64,000 nucleotides of DNA, taken from Candidatus Zhuqueibacterota bacterium (GTDB lineage Bacteria > Zhuqueibacterota > Zhuqueibacteria > Oceanimicrobiales > Oceanimicrobiaceae). Below are positions 40,401 to 52,400 of this stretch, piece by piece. A program made the position numbers and the translations under genes. The DNA is taken from the NCBI GenBank assembly GCA_029261995.1, contig JAJDAF010000017.1, positions 124,001 through 188,000 of the forward strand. Direction: 5' to 3'. Position 1 is the first letter of the stretch; each line of letters opens with the position of its first letter. The notes under the pieces were generated by a model. That model was not told the origin of the DNA and did not search any database. It was given only the letters and a program-made list of their open reading frames with translations.

Positions 40401-43400
40401 TGACACTGTCTCGACGCCGGAAGACACCCCCATTGTCATTCCGGTCACTGCAAACGATACGGATGTCGATGGCGCCATGACAGTCCTGACCATCATCGAC
40501 AATGTCGGTCACGGCAGCGCGGTCGTGAATAGCGGCGCCGGCCAGGTAACCTACACACCGAATGCCAATTTCGGCGGTGCCGACTCTTTTACCTATACCG
40601 TTCGGGATAACAACGGTGGCACATCAAATACAGCGACTGTGTTTATAACTGTCATCTCGCAAAATGATCTGCCGGTTGCAGTGGACGACAATGTGTCCAC
40701 ACCGGAAGATAACTCAATCGCGATTGACCTGTTGGCCAACGACACGGATGTGGACGGTACAATTAGTCCGGCGAGTGTCGGCATTCTCGTAGGCCCGGCG
40801 CATGGCGGCTATTCCCTGAACAGTAGTACCGGCGTGCTGACCTACACATCTGACGCAAATTTTTTCGGAGAAGACAGCCTGACCTATGTGGTTCAGGATA
40901 ACGAAGGTGCGCTTTCGAACCAGGGCCGCGTGCGAATTACCGTCAGCGATGTCAACGATTTGCCCGTCGCAGCTGATGATAATGCAGCCACGCCTGAGGA
41001 CACGCCTGTTGTAATTGTGGTGGTTGCTAACGACAACGATCTTGACGGGACGTTGGATACAATCACCATTACCGGCGGGCCCGCAAATGGGTCTACCAGC
41101 GTGAACAACGGCACCGGCGCGGTCACGTATACTCCGAATCAGAATTTCGCGGGGAGCGACCAGTTTACTTACACGGTGCAGGATGATGATGGTGGCAGCT
41201 CCAACACGGCGACGGTGACCATTAACATCGCCTCGGAAAACGATGCCCCAATCGCTGCTGACGACAACGTGACGACACCGGAGGACACGCCTCTGGTCAT
41301 CGCAGTCCTGGCAAACGACACCGACCCCGATGGCACACTGATTCCGGGCAGCGTCATTGTGACAAGCAATGCTGACCATGGGACAACCTCGGTGAATCCC
41401 ACCACGGGGGATATCACCTACACACCCGAGTCCAATTTTTTTGGGGATGACAGCCTGACCTATGTCGTGCAGGATGATATCGGAGCTATCTCCAATACGG
41501 GAACGGTCCGGATTGCCGTGACCTCGGTCAATGATCTTCCGGTTGCGGTTGATGACAATGTGGCGACCGCCGAGGACACGCCGGTGACGATTCCAGTTGC
41601 GGCGAATGACAGTGACTCCGATGGCACTCTCGTGACCCTGACCATTACATCTGGCCCGTCAAATGGCTCGACCTCCGTCAGTAGTGGAACCGGCGAAATA
41701 ACCTACACGCCTGATTCGAATTTCTTTGGCGCAGACCAGTTCACCTATACTGTAACTGACAACGACGACGGTATTTCGAACGTGGCCACGGTTGTGGTCA
41801 ACGTTTCGTCAGACAACGATCTCCCACTGGCTGTCAATGACACGGTGAACGTGGATGAAGACAACAGTATTGAAATTTTTGTGCTGGCGAATGACAGCGA
41901 CCCAGACGGCACGCTTATCGCAAGCAGCGTCTTGATTGTGAAACTTGCCAAGTTCGGCAGCGCCTCTGTCAATCCTTCCACGGGTACGATCACCTATGTT
42001 CCGCAGTCCGATTTTTTCGGTGCAGACAGTTTTCAATATGTGGTTCAAGACAACTTTGGTGGGCTGTCGAATGTGGCGGATGTCTTGATAGATGTGAATT
42101 CGGTCAACGATCTCCCCGTCGCAGTGAACGACGCTGCAGCCACTTCGGAAGACTCGCCGGTTACGGTGGCGGTGACGGCAAACGACACTGATGCGGATGG
42201 CACAATCAGTACAATTAATATTGTTGTCGCGCCGGACAATGGTTCGGTAGTCGTAAACAATGGCGCCGGAGAGTTGACTTATACGCCTGACAGCAATTTC
42301 AACGGGCCCGACTCGCTGACCTATACTGTGACGGACAATGACGGCGGTACATCCAACGTTGCTGATGTTCTGATTTCAGTAGGTTCGGAGAATGACGTGC
42401 CTGTCGCCCTGGACGACGCTGCAACCACAGACGAGGATATTGCCGTCGTCGTGGACGTGTTGGCGAATGACAGTGATCTCGATGGCACGGTGGTGGCGAG
42501 TTCCGTGACTGTGGTTGGCGCCCCACAAAATGGCTCATTCACCATAAACAGCAGCACCGGAGCTATCACTTATACTCCAAATCTCAACTACTTCGGTGAT
42601 GACAGCCTGACCTATCAGGCGCAAGACAACCTCGGTGCGCTTTCGAACATTGCAAAGGTTTTTTTCACGGTCAACGATATCAATGACTTGCCTGTCGCGG
42701 TTGACGATAACAGCGCTACTCCTGAAGATACTCAGGTTACGATTTCAGTGACCGCAAATGACACTGATGTCGATGGCACCATCACGACCATCACCATTAT
42801 CGATGATGTCGATCATGGCGCCACATTCGTAAACAACGGCGCAGGTCAGGTGATTTACGCACCAAGCCTCGATTTTTTCGGTCCGGATTCATTTTCCTAC
42901 TCCCTTACAGACAATGATGGCGGCGTCTCAGATACTGCGACAGTAACCGTCACTGTGAATTCTCAGAATGACCTGCCGATAGCGGTCAAAGACAGTGTCG
43001 GCACAAGCAAGAATACGCCAGTTGACATCGCCGTTCTGGCAAATGACAGCGACGTTGACGGAACTCTGCAGCCAGCCTCCGTGTCAATCGTGACTCCGGC
43101 CACCAACGGCAGCACGAGCGTCAACCCGACAACGGGTGCCGTTACCTACACGCCGGCGGCATTCTACTTCGGTCCTGATTCATTCGAGTACACCGTGCAA
43201 GATGATGCTGGTGGCACGACCAACGTCAGCCTGGTGAAAATCTCGGTTGTGGGAGCCAATGAAATTCCGGTTGCGGTTAACGATACCGTTGCAACGGATG
43301 AAGACACCCCGCTGGTGATCGCTGTCACGACAAATGACACTGAGATAGATGGCACATTCAACTTTGCAACCTTGACGGTTGGTAGCGCTCCCGGAAACGG

Positions 43401-46400
43401 GACCACGTCGGTCAACACGGCTAACGGCGAGATTACCTATTCTCCTGATCCCGAGTATTTTGGCGGGGACAGTTTTACTTATACCGTGGAGGATGACGCA
43501 GGCGCAGTTACGAATGCCGCGACAGTTTTGATCACCGTAAACTCGGTGAACGACCTGCCGGTCGCAAACGACGACAGCGCCACGACCCCGGAGGAACAGC
43601 AGGTGGTTGTCAATGTCGTCACGAACGACACGGACAGCGACGGTTCTGTGACCAATAACACACTTACAATTGTCTCCACTCCGATAGGGGGGACTGCCTC
43701 CGCAAATTTGACGAATGGCGAGATTACTTATGCGCCAAACCAGGATTTTGATGGTGCGGACAGTCTGAAATACACCATCGACGACAATGAAGGCGGGACC
43801 TCGAATCTCGCAACTGTGCGGTTTACGGTCACCGGCATCAACGATGCTCCGGTTGCTGCCGATGACTCCGCCGCCACGACGCTGGATACGCCCGTCAGTC
43901 TCGCCATCCTGGCAAACGACACGGACGTTGACGGCACCATAGATACCACGACTCTGAGTGTTACGCTGGCGAGCCACGGCACCACGGCTCTGAATTCCAG
44001 CGGCGTTCTGACTTACACGCCGGACTCAGGTTTCGGTGGGTTGGAGTCGTTTACCTATTCATTCCGGGATGACCAGGGACTGCAATCCAATATTGCCACG
44101 GTCAGGGTTCGGGTCGGTACTTTGCCGATGGCGAAGAACGACACCCTGAGCACAGACGAAGAAGTGGCGGTGGCCGGCAATGTTCTGGCCAACGACATTG
44201 ATCCAGATGGTACACTGGATGCCACTTCGGTGGTGATCGCGTCACAGCCGGGGAACGGTACGGCCTCTGCCAATCCTGCGACTGGAGAGGTTACCTACAC
44301 ACCAGATCACGACTTTTTCGGCACGGACACGTTTACCTACACGGTTGGCGACGATGAAGGCAACACTTCTCTGCCTGGGACAGTTGTCGTCAACGTCGCG
44401 GGTATCAATGACCTGCCAGCCGCGGTGCGGGATTCTGTGGTCACGCCGGAAGACACTCCTATTGCGATTTCCGTCCTGGACAATGACACGGATAGCGACG
44501 GCACCATCGTGCCCGGTTCAGCTACGATAATCACGGGGCCAGGCCATGGTGCTGTTCAGTTCGCCTCAGGTACAGGAGTGCTCACGTATACACCGGCGTC
44601 AAATTTCTTTGGCATCGATTCTTTGACCTACGCCGTTGACGACAATAGTGGAGCCACGTCAGTACCTGGCACGGTGGTCATCACCGTAACCACGGCCAAT
44701 GACCCGCCAGTAGCTGCAAATGATGGACTCGGCACCAATGAAGATGCCGCCGCTACATTCGATGTTCTCGCGAATGACTCCGATGCCGACGGCACGCTGG
44801 ATGTCACCAGCGTGAGTATTACACAAGCGCCAGTCAATGGCGCCGCACTGGTCAACGGAACGACAGGAGAGATTCAATACATTCCGACAGCGGATTTTTC
44901 CGGTCAGGATAGCATCAAGTATTCGGTCGCGGACAATCAGGGTGCTGCCTCGAACGTGGCCACGGTGACTATTGCTGTTGCCCAGGTCAACGATGCTCCA
45001 GTGGCTGTAAACGATACTGCTTCCACAAGCAAGAACAGTTCGCTCGACATCAGCGTGACCTCGAATGACACGGATATCGACGGGACCATCGACACCAGCA
45101 GCCTTTCGGTAACCGCGGCTTCAAACGGCACAACCTCGTTGAAACCGGGTGGTGTGGTAGCATACACGCCGAATCAAAATTTTATCGGAGCGGACAGTTT
45201 TACTTACTCGGTTCGTGATGACCAGGGCGTGTTATCTAATCCGGCCACGGTCCTTATTGTCGTTACGTCAGCACCCTTGGTGGCGGATGACCACAAGACA
45301 ATCAGCGAAGGCCAGGTTGCCACTATCGATGTTCTGGCCAACGATTCAGATCCTGACGGCTCGGTCGATCCAACCAGCGTCGTCTTTGAAACGCCTGCTG
45401 CGGTAGGCACGGCTGCCATCAATCCGACCACTGGTGTTGTCACCTACACGCCGCCGGATCTCGATTTTACTTCGAATGATCAGTTCATCTTCAGCTACCG
45501 GGTTCGTGACAATGAAGGTAATTTGTCCGATTCCGCGCGGGTCTTCCTGACCGTGACAGATGTCAATGACCCACCCGTCGCACAGGATGACGTCGAGTTC
45601 ACGCCCGAGGATACGCCAGTTCAACTCAATGTCCTTGCTAACGACACGGACATCGATGGCGTTGTAGACCCGGCTACGGTGACGCTCACCGCCAGCCCGC
45701 TGAACGGTTCCGCTACTGTCAACCCGACAACCGGTGTGATCACTTACACGCCCAACGCTAATTTTTTTGGCATTGATGCCTTGAGCTACACCGCCGATGA
45801 CGAGGACGGCGCTACTTCAAATACGGCTGAAGTTGTCATCAATGTCGCGACCCAGAATGATACCCCGGTAGCGGTCGCAGATCAGGCGGCAACCAACGAG
45901 GATGTGTCGGTTGCGGTCGATGTGGTTGCGAATGATACTGATCCGGATGGCAGTATAGACGCAACTCAGGTATCCATCACCGGCAATCCAAGCAACGGCT
46001 CTGCCGTGGTGAATCCCGCCACCGGCGAGGTCACCTACACGCCCGCAGCGGATTTTGCCGGAGAGGACAGTGTCAAGTACACCGTCAAAGATAATCTTGG
46101 CGCAACATCCAACGAAGCGAAAATCACCATCACGGTAGCTCCGGTGAATGACGCGCCTGTTGCGGCGGATGACATCGCTGCCACCGGTGAGGATACGCCA
46201 GTCAGCGTCAATGTGTTGGTGAATGATTCAGATATCGATGGTCCATTGGCGCCGGCCACTGTGGCAATTGTGGTCAGTCCGGTCAACGGGACTGCCAGCG
46301 TGAACCCGACCACCGGCGAAATCACCTACACTCCAAATCAGAACTTTGCCGGCGCGGACGCCCTGAGTTACACGGTTCAGGATGACATTGGGTTGGTTTC

Positions 46401-49400
46401 GAATCAGGCAGAGTTAACCCTCAACGTCACCGATCAAAACGACTTTCCTGTGGCCACGGCTGACACTGCATTAACTGATGAGGATGTCGCCGTTGCCATC
46501 AATGTCATATCGAATGACGTTGATTTGGATGGCACGATCAATCCCGCCTCCGTCGCTATTGTCTCAGCACCGGGTAACGGTTCGAGCGCGGTGAACCCGG
46601 CGACGGGTGTGGTCACGTACACACCTGGCGCGGATTTCTTTGGCGAAGACAGCCTCAAGTACACGGTCAAGGACAACCTCGGGGCCAGCACGAATCTGAC
46701 GAAGGTCCTGATCACGGTCAACGCCATAAACGATGCCCCGGAAGTTGCCAATGACGCGGCAACCACCGGTGTGAATGTTGATGCCGACGTTGATGTTCTG
46801 GCGAACGACACGGACGTCGATGGTACAATCGATCCATCGACGGTTGCACTCACAACCGTGCCGCTCAACGGTACAGCCTCCGTGGCGGCAAATGGATTGG
46901 TCACTTACACGCCAAACGCAGGCTTCGAGGGCCAGGACACTTTCTCATACACAGTTCAGGACGAACTTCTGGCGACATCAGCCCCAGCGACAGTGACGGT
47001 TGACGTTACGGCGGGCGGATTGGCCACGAAGACCTTCGACTCTATTCACGATGGCCAGGTGAAGGTTACTGAATTGGCCAAAAATTACGGCGCGAAGGGC
47101 ACAACGAAAGTAGAGGACGGCAAGTTCATTACATACTTGAAGTTCAATGTCAGCGGCGTGAGCGGGCCGGTTCAGAGTGCCTCGGTCCAACTGCGGGTAA
47201 CGGACGGCGCCTCTGATGGCGGGCCCGATGGCGGTTCCATCTTTCAGGTTTCCAATGATTTTGCCGGCACGGCCACTCCTTGGGTTGAGGCGACGTTAAC
47301 CTCGGGGAACGCTCCAGCCGTTTCCGGGTCTCCGCTCAGCAGTGCCGGGACCGTGGCGTCAGGGCAGAACGTTGAGTTCGACCTGTCGGGCGTGGTTTCA
47401 GGCAATGGCAGCTTCAGTTTTGCGGTCAAGACTGCTTCCGGAAACCAGGTCAAGTACTCGACCAAAGAGGGCGTCGTGGCGCCAAAGCTCGTACTGAAGA
47501 TTGGTTCACCGCCGCAGAACACATCACCCGTGGCCGCCAATGACGCGGCCGCCACGCCAGCGGACACGCCTGTTGTCATCGATGTTTTGAGCAATGATTC
47601 CGACAGCGACGGTACCATCGAGCCATCAACGGTGACGGTCGGTGCTGCGCCAATCAACGGCACCGCGACTGTAAATACGACCACGGGCGCCATAACCTAC
47701 TCGCCCAACGCCGCTTTTCAAGGCAATGACCTGTTCACCTACAGCGTCAGCGACGACGATGGCGCTACTTCGAACACGGCGACGGTGGACGTCACGGTCA
47801 CCAGCGGACTGGTTGCTCCTGTTGCTGGCAATGATGTAGCTGCCACCACGGGAACGACGCCCATCGGCATTGATGTCACTGTCAATGATTCGGATTCGGA
47901 TGGCAGCATCATTGTTACAACGGTCGCCATCGATACCGCGCCACTCAATGGCACGGCCACGGTCAACACGAGCACGGGTATTGTGACTTACACCGCCAAT
48001 CCCGCGTTTCAGGGGACAGACCAATTTACCTATACGGTGCAGGACGATGACGCACTGACTTCAAATATCGCGACTGTCGATGTCACGGTCGCGGCTGGGA
48101 ACATATCTCCCGTTGCTCAGGCCGACAATGCCACAACCCCCGAAGACGTGCCAGTCGCGGTTGATGTTCTGGTAAATGATTCAGATAGCGACGGCGCCAT
48201 CGACATCGCGTCGGTTAGCGTATCGACGAGTCCTCTTAACGGCGCGGTCGTCGTCAATTCCGGTACCGGCGCCATCACCTACACGCCGAATTCCGGATTC
48301 ACAGGCTTGGATTCTTTTGCTTATACGGTTTCAGACAATCTCGGGGCAGTGTCCAACCCAGCCACAGTCAACATTTCCGTGACCAGTTCAAGCGGCGGCC
48401 AGACTTTGACCTTCACTTCAGTCGGAGACGGACAAGTCAAACAGACCGATCCAGTCGCGAACTACGGCACGAAAGAGACGATGAAAGTTGATGGCGGCAA
48501 ATTCAGTTCGTACTTGAAGTTTGATGTCACCGGTGTTTCCGGTGCGGTACAAAGTGCGAGAGTTCAGCTCCAGGTTACGAGCGAAGCCAACGATGGCGGC
48601 AACTCCGGCGGCTCCATCTTCCTAGTTGACAATACGTTCAGCGGCACCGCTATTCCGTGGGTTGAAGGAACCCTGACTTTTGGAAATGCACCGACAGCGG
48701 CCGGTTCTCCGTTGCAAACGCTGGGCGCGGTTTCACCTAATCAATTGGTGGAATTTGATGTCACCACAGCAGTCTCAGGCAATGGCGCCTTCAGCTTCGC
48801 GATCACACCGGCCTCCACCAACGAGGTCAAATATTACACAAGAGAAGGCAGCGTCGCTCCCAAACTGGTCGTAGTCACTGGCGGCGGTGGTGGCGGTAAT
48901 CAGCCACCCGTGGCAGCGGATGATAACGCAACAACCCTGCAGGACAACGCCATCGCCGTGGATGTGACCGCCAATGATTCCGATAGCGACGGCGCCATCG
49001 ACATTTCAACCGTGACCATTATCGCACAACCCGGCAATGGTTCAGCTGGCGTAAATGCAACCAACGGCCTGGTTACCTACACCCCGAATTCCGGATTCAC
49101 CGGCAGTGATACGTTTACCTACACGGTCGATGATGACCAGGCGGCGACCTCCAATCAGGCAAGCGTTACAATAACCGTAAATGGAACCGGAGGCGGCCAG
49201 ACGCTGACCTTTGCCTCGGTTGCGGACGGTCAGGTGAAACTCACGGAGCCGGGCTCTAACTATGGCAGCAAAAGTACAATGAAGGTCGATGGTGGCAAGT
49301 TCAGCTCCTACATGAAGTTCGAAGTTACTGGCGTGTCGGGCTCGGTGACGAGCGCGAAGGTTCGCCTGCTGGTCACCCCAGACCCTGGCGACGGCGGGGA

Positions 49401-52400
49401 TTCGGGCGGCTCCATCTTCCTTGTGGCGAACACATTTGTTGGTACAACTACACCTTGGGATGAGGCAATTCTGACCTCAGGAAATGCGCCTACCACCGGT
49501 GGCTCGCCAATCCGGACGCTGGGGGCTGTAACTCCGAGTGAGTTGGTTGAGTTTGACGTCACAGGCTCTGTTTTTGGCAACGGCACTTTCAGTTTCGCCG
49601 TGACGCCCACCTCTGGTAACGAAGTCAAGTATTACACGAAAGAAGGCGCACGTGCGCCTGAGTTGGTGATTTCCACCGGTTCAGGTGGTGGCGGCAGCGA
49701 CCCGGTTGCGTTGAATGACAATGTTGCCGGCGCTCAGGACGTGCCAGTCGCAATCGATGTCACCGTTAACGACAATGATGCGGATGGGACGATTGATGTC
49801 ACGACCGTTCAGATCAGCACGCCGCCGGCAAACGGTGCGGCAACGGTCAGCTCGACGACGGGCGTGGTGACCTACTCACCGAATTCGGGTTTCTCCGGGA
49901 CCGACACATTTGGATACACCGTTAACGACAACGACGGCCGGACTTCGAATGTCGCGACCGTAACGGTGACCGTCATCGGCAGTAACCAGCCACCGGTTGC
50001 GGCGAATGATAACAGCAGCGCCAACGCAGGTGTAGCGGTGGCAGTAGATGTGACAGTGAACGACAGCGATTCTGACGGAAACCTTGACGTGACCACCGTC
50101 ACCCTTGTCAGCAATCCTGCTAACGGAACGGCCTCAGTTAATTCCAGCAACGGCTTGATTACCTACACCTCGGATTCTGGTTTCGATGGCGCCGACACGT
50201 TTACCTACACCGTAGATGACAATGACGGAGCTACATCGAACATTGCGACCGTCACAGTGCAAGTGACCGGCGGCTCCAGCGGGCAGACCCTAACATTTGG
50301 GCCAACTGACGATGCTCAAATCAAGCTGACCAGTGATAGCAATTACGGCAGCAAGGCCACAATGAAGGTGGAAGCGCTGAAGTTCAGCTCTTACCTGAAA
50401 TTCGATGTTTCTGGTCTAAGTGGCGCGGTTCAGAGTGCGAAGATCAGATTACGGATCACCGATGATCCCGCGGATGGCGGGCCTGCCGGTGGCTCCATCT
50501 TCCTGGCTTCTAACAATTTTGATGACAGCACGACGCCTTGGGTCGAAGAAACGTTGACCCTGAGCAACGCTCCGGCGGCGATAGGGAGCGCGCTGAGCAC
50601 GATTGGCGCGGTTACTACAAACCAACTGATTGAATTTGATGTCACTGGCGCCATCTCAGGCAACGGAATATTCAGCTTCCTGGTGCGCGGCGACTCCGGC
50701 AACCAGGTCAAGTATTTTACAAAAGAAGGCCTTTCTACCAAACCTGAATTGGTTGTGGTAGCTGGCGGTTCAGGTGGAGGCGGCAACAGTGCTCCGGTTG
50801 CCGCGAATGACAACGCGGCAGCGGCTTCAGGCACTCCGATATCCATCGATGTCACGCTGAACGATAGCGACAGCGATGGGACAATCGACGTGACGACGGT
50901 TGTGGTAGTGACTCCGCCGGCCAACGGCTCGACAAGCGTGAACAGTTCTACGGGCGTCGTGACCTACACCTCTAACAGTGGCTTTGGCGGGTCAGACACG
51001 TTCACTTATACTGTCAGGGACAACGACGGCGCCACATCGAACTTTGCTACCGTGACCGTGAATGTTGCGAGTGGCAATCAGCCACCAGTCGCGGTTAGTG
51101 ACATCAGCACCAGCATTGCCGGCATTCCGATAGCTATCGATGTCACGCTCAATGACACTGACAGTGATGGCACGCTTAACGTCGGTACGGTTGCCATTGC
51201 AACCCAGCCTGCCAACGGTTCAGCCTCGGTCAGCAATCTGACAGGCGTGGTCACTTACAGTCCGAATAGCGGGTTCAGCGGCACGGATTCCTTTACCTAT
51301 ACTGTGCAGGACAACGATGGCGCCGTATCCAACGTCGCCACCGTGACCGTGACTGTGCTCGGCGGAGGCGGCGGAGGCGCGTTCAGTTTCGCGGCGATTG
51401 AAGACGGGCAGGTGAAGATATCCGATCCCGGCGCTAACTACGGCGCAAAGGGCACCATGAAAGTCGAGCGTGGTAAGTTTGATTCTTACATCAAGTTCGA
51501 CGTTTCCGGTGTGACCGGCTCTGTACAGGACGCGATCGTGCGCCTGCACGTGACGGTTGACCCGGGTGACGGTAGTGATTCGGGTGGCTCGGTCTACCTG
51601 ACATCCAATAATTTCACCGGCACCGCCACAGCATGGCAGGAAGAAACACTGACTTCCGGCAATGCTCCGGACCTTTTGAGCGGTGCTCTGAGCACACTCG
51701 GGGAAGTGGCGGAGAACGATGTTGTTGATTTCGATGTGACCGGCGCTGTCAGCGGTAACGGTACGCTCAGCTTCTGCGTCAGGTCCGGCAATGGCGACCA
51801 GGTCAAATACTACACAAAAGACGGCCTGACGGCGCCGCAATTGATCATTACCACCAGCAGCGCCGGTGCCGAGTTTGCCGGCGAAGACAGAGCACCATCC
51901 GCCATCGCTGATGAAGTTTCCACGCAGCCGGGCGCCAGCATAGCAATTGATGTTCTTGCCAACGATAGGGCAGGAGACAGAGAATTGCTCCGCAGCACCG
52001 TTGCAGCGGTCACCATGCCTGCGCACGGTCAGGTTAGATTCGACGCCGAAGCCGGTAGACTGGTTTATACTCCGGCAGACAATTTCACCGGCATGGATTC
52101 ATTCGACTACATCGTGCAGGACGGCAATGGCAAGTCATCGAATCCGGCCAGGGTGGTTGTCAAGGTAGGGAAACTGAGCACACAAGCGCCTGTCACCCGC
52201 GATGATGCTGCATTCAGTTATCAGGGTGTGCCTGTCGTCATTGAGATTCTGGCAAACGATGATCGGGCAGACGAGTCGGCTGCCGAAATCGTCTCGCCGC
52301 CTGAGCACGGAACCGTGACTCTGGATGTCGAAAATGGCCGGGTGGTCTACGCCGCGGATGGGGCCTTCTTTGGCCAGGATGTCTTCACCTACGTACTTGC

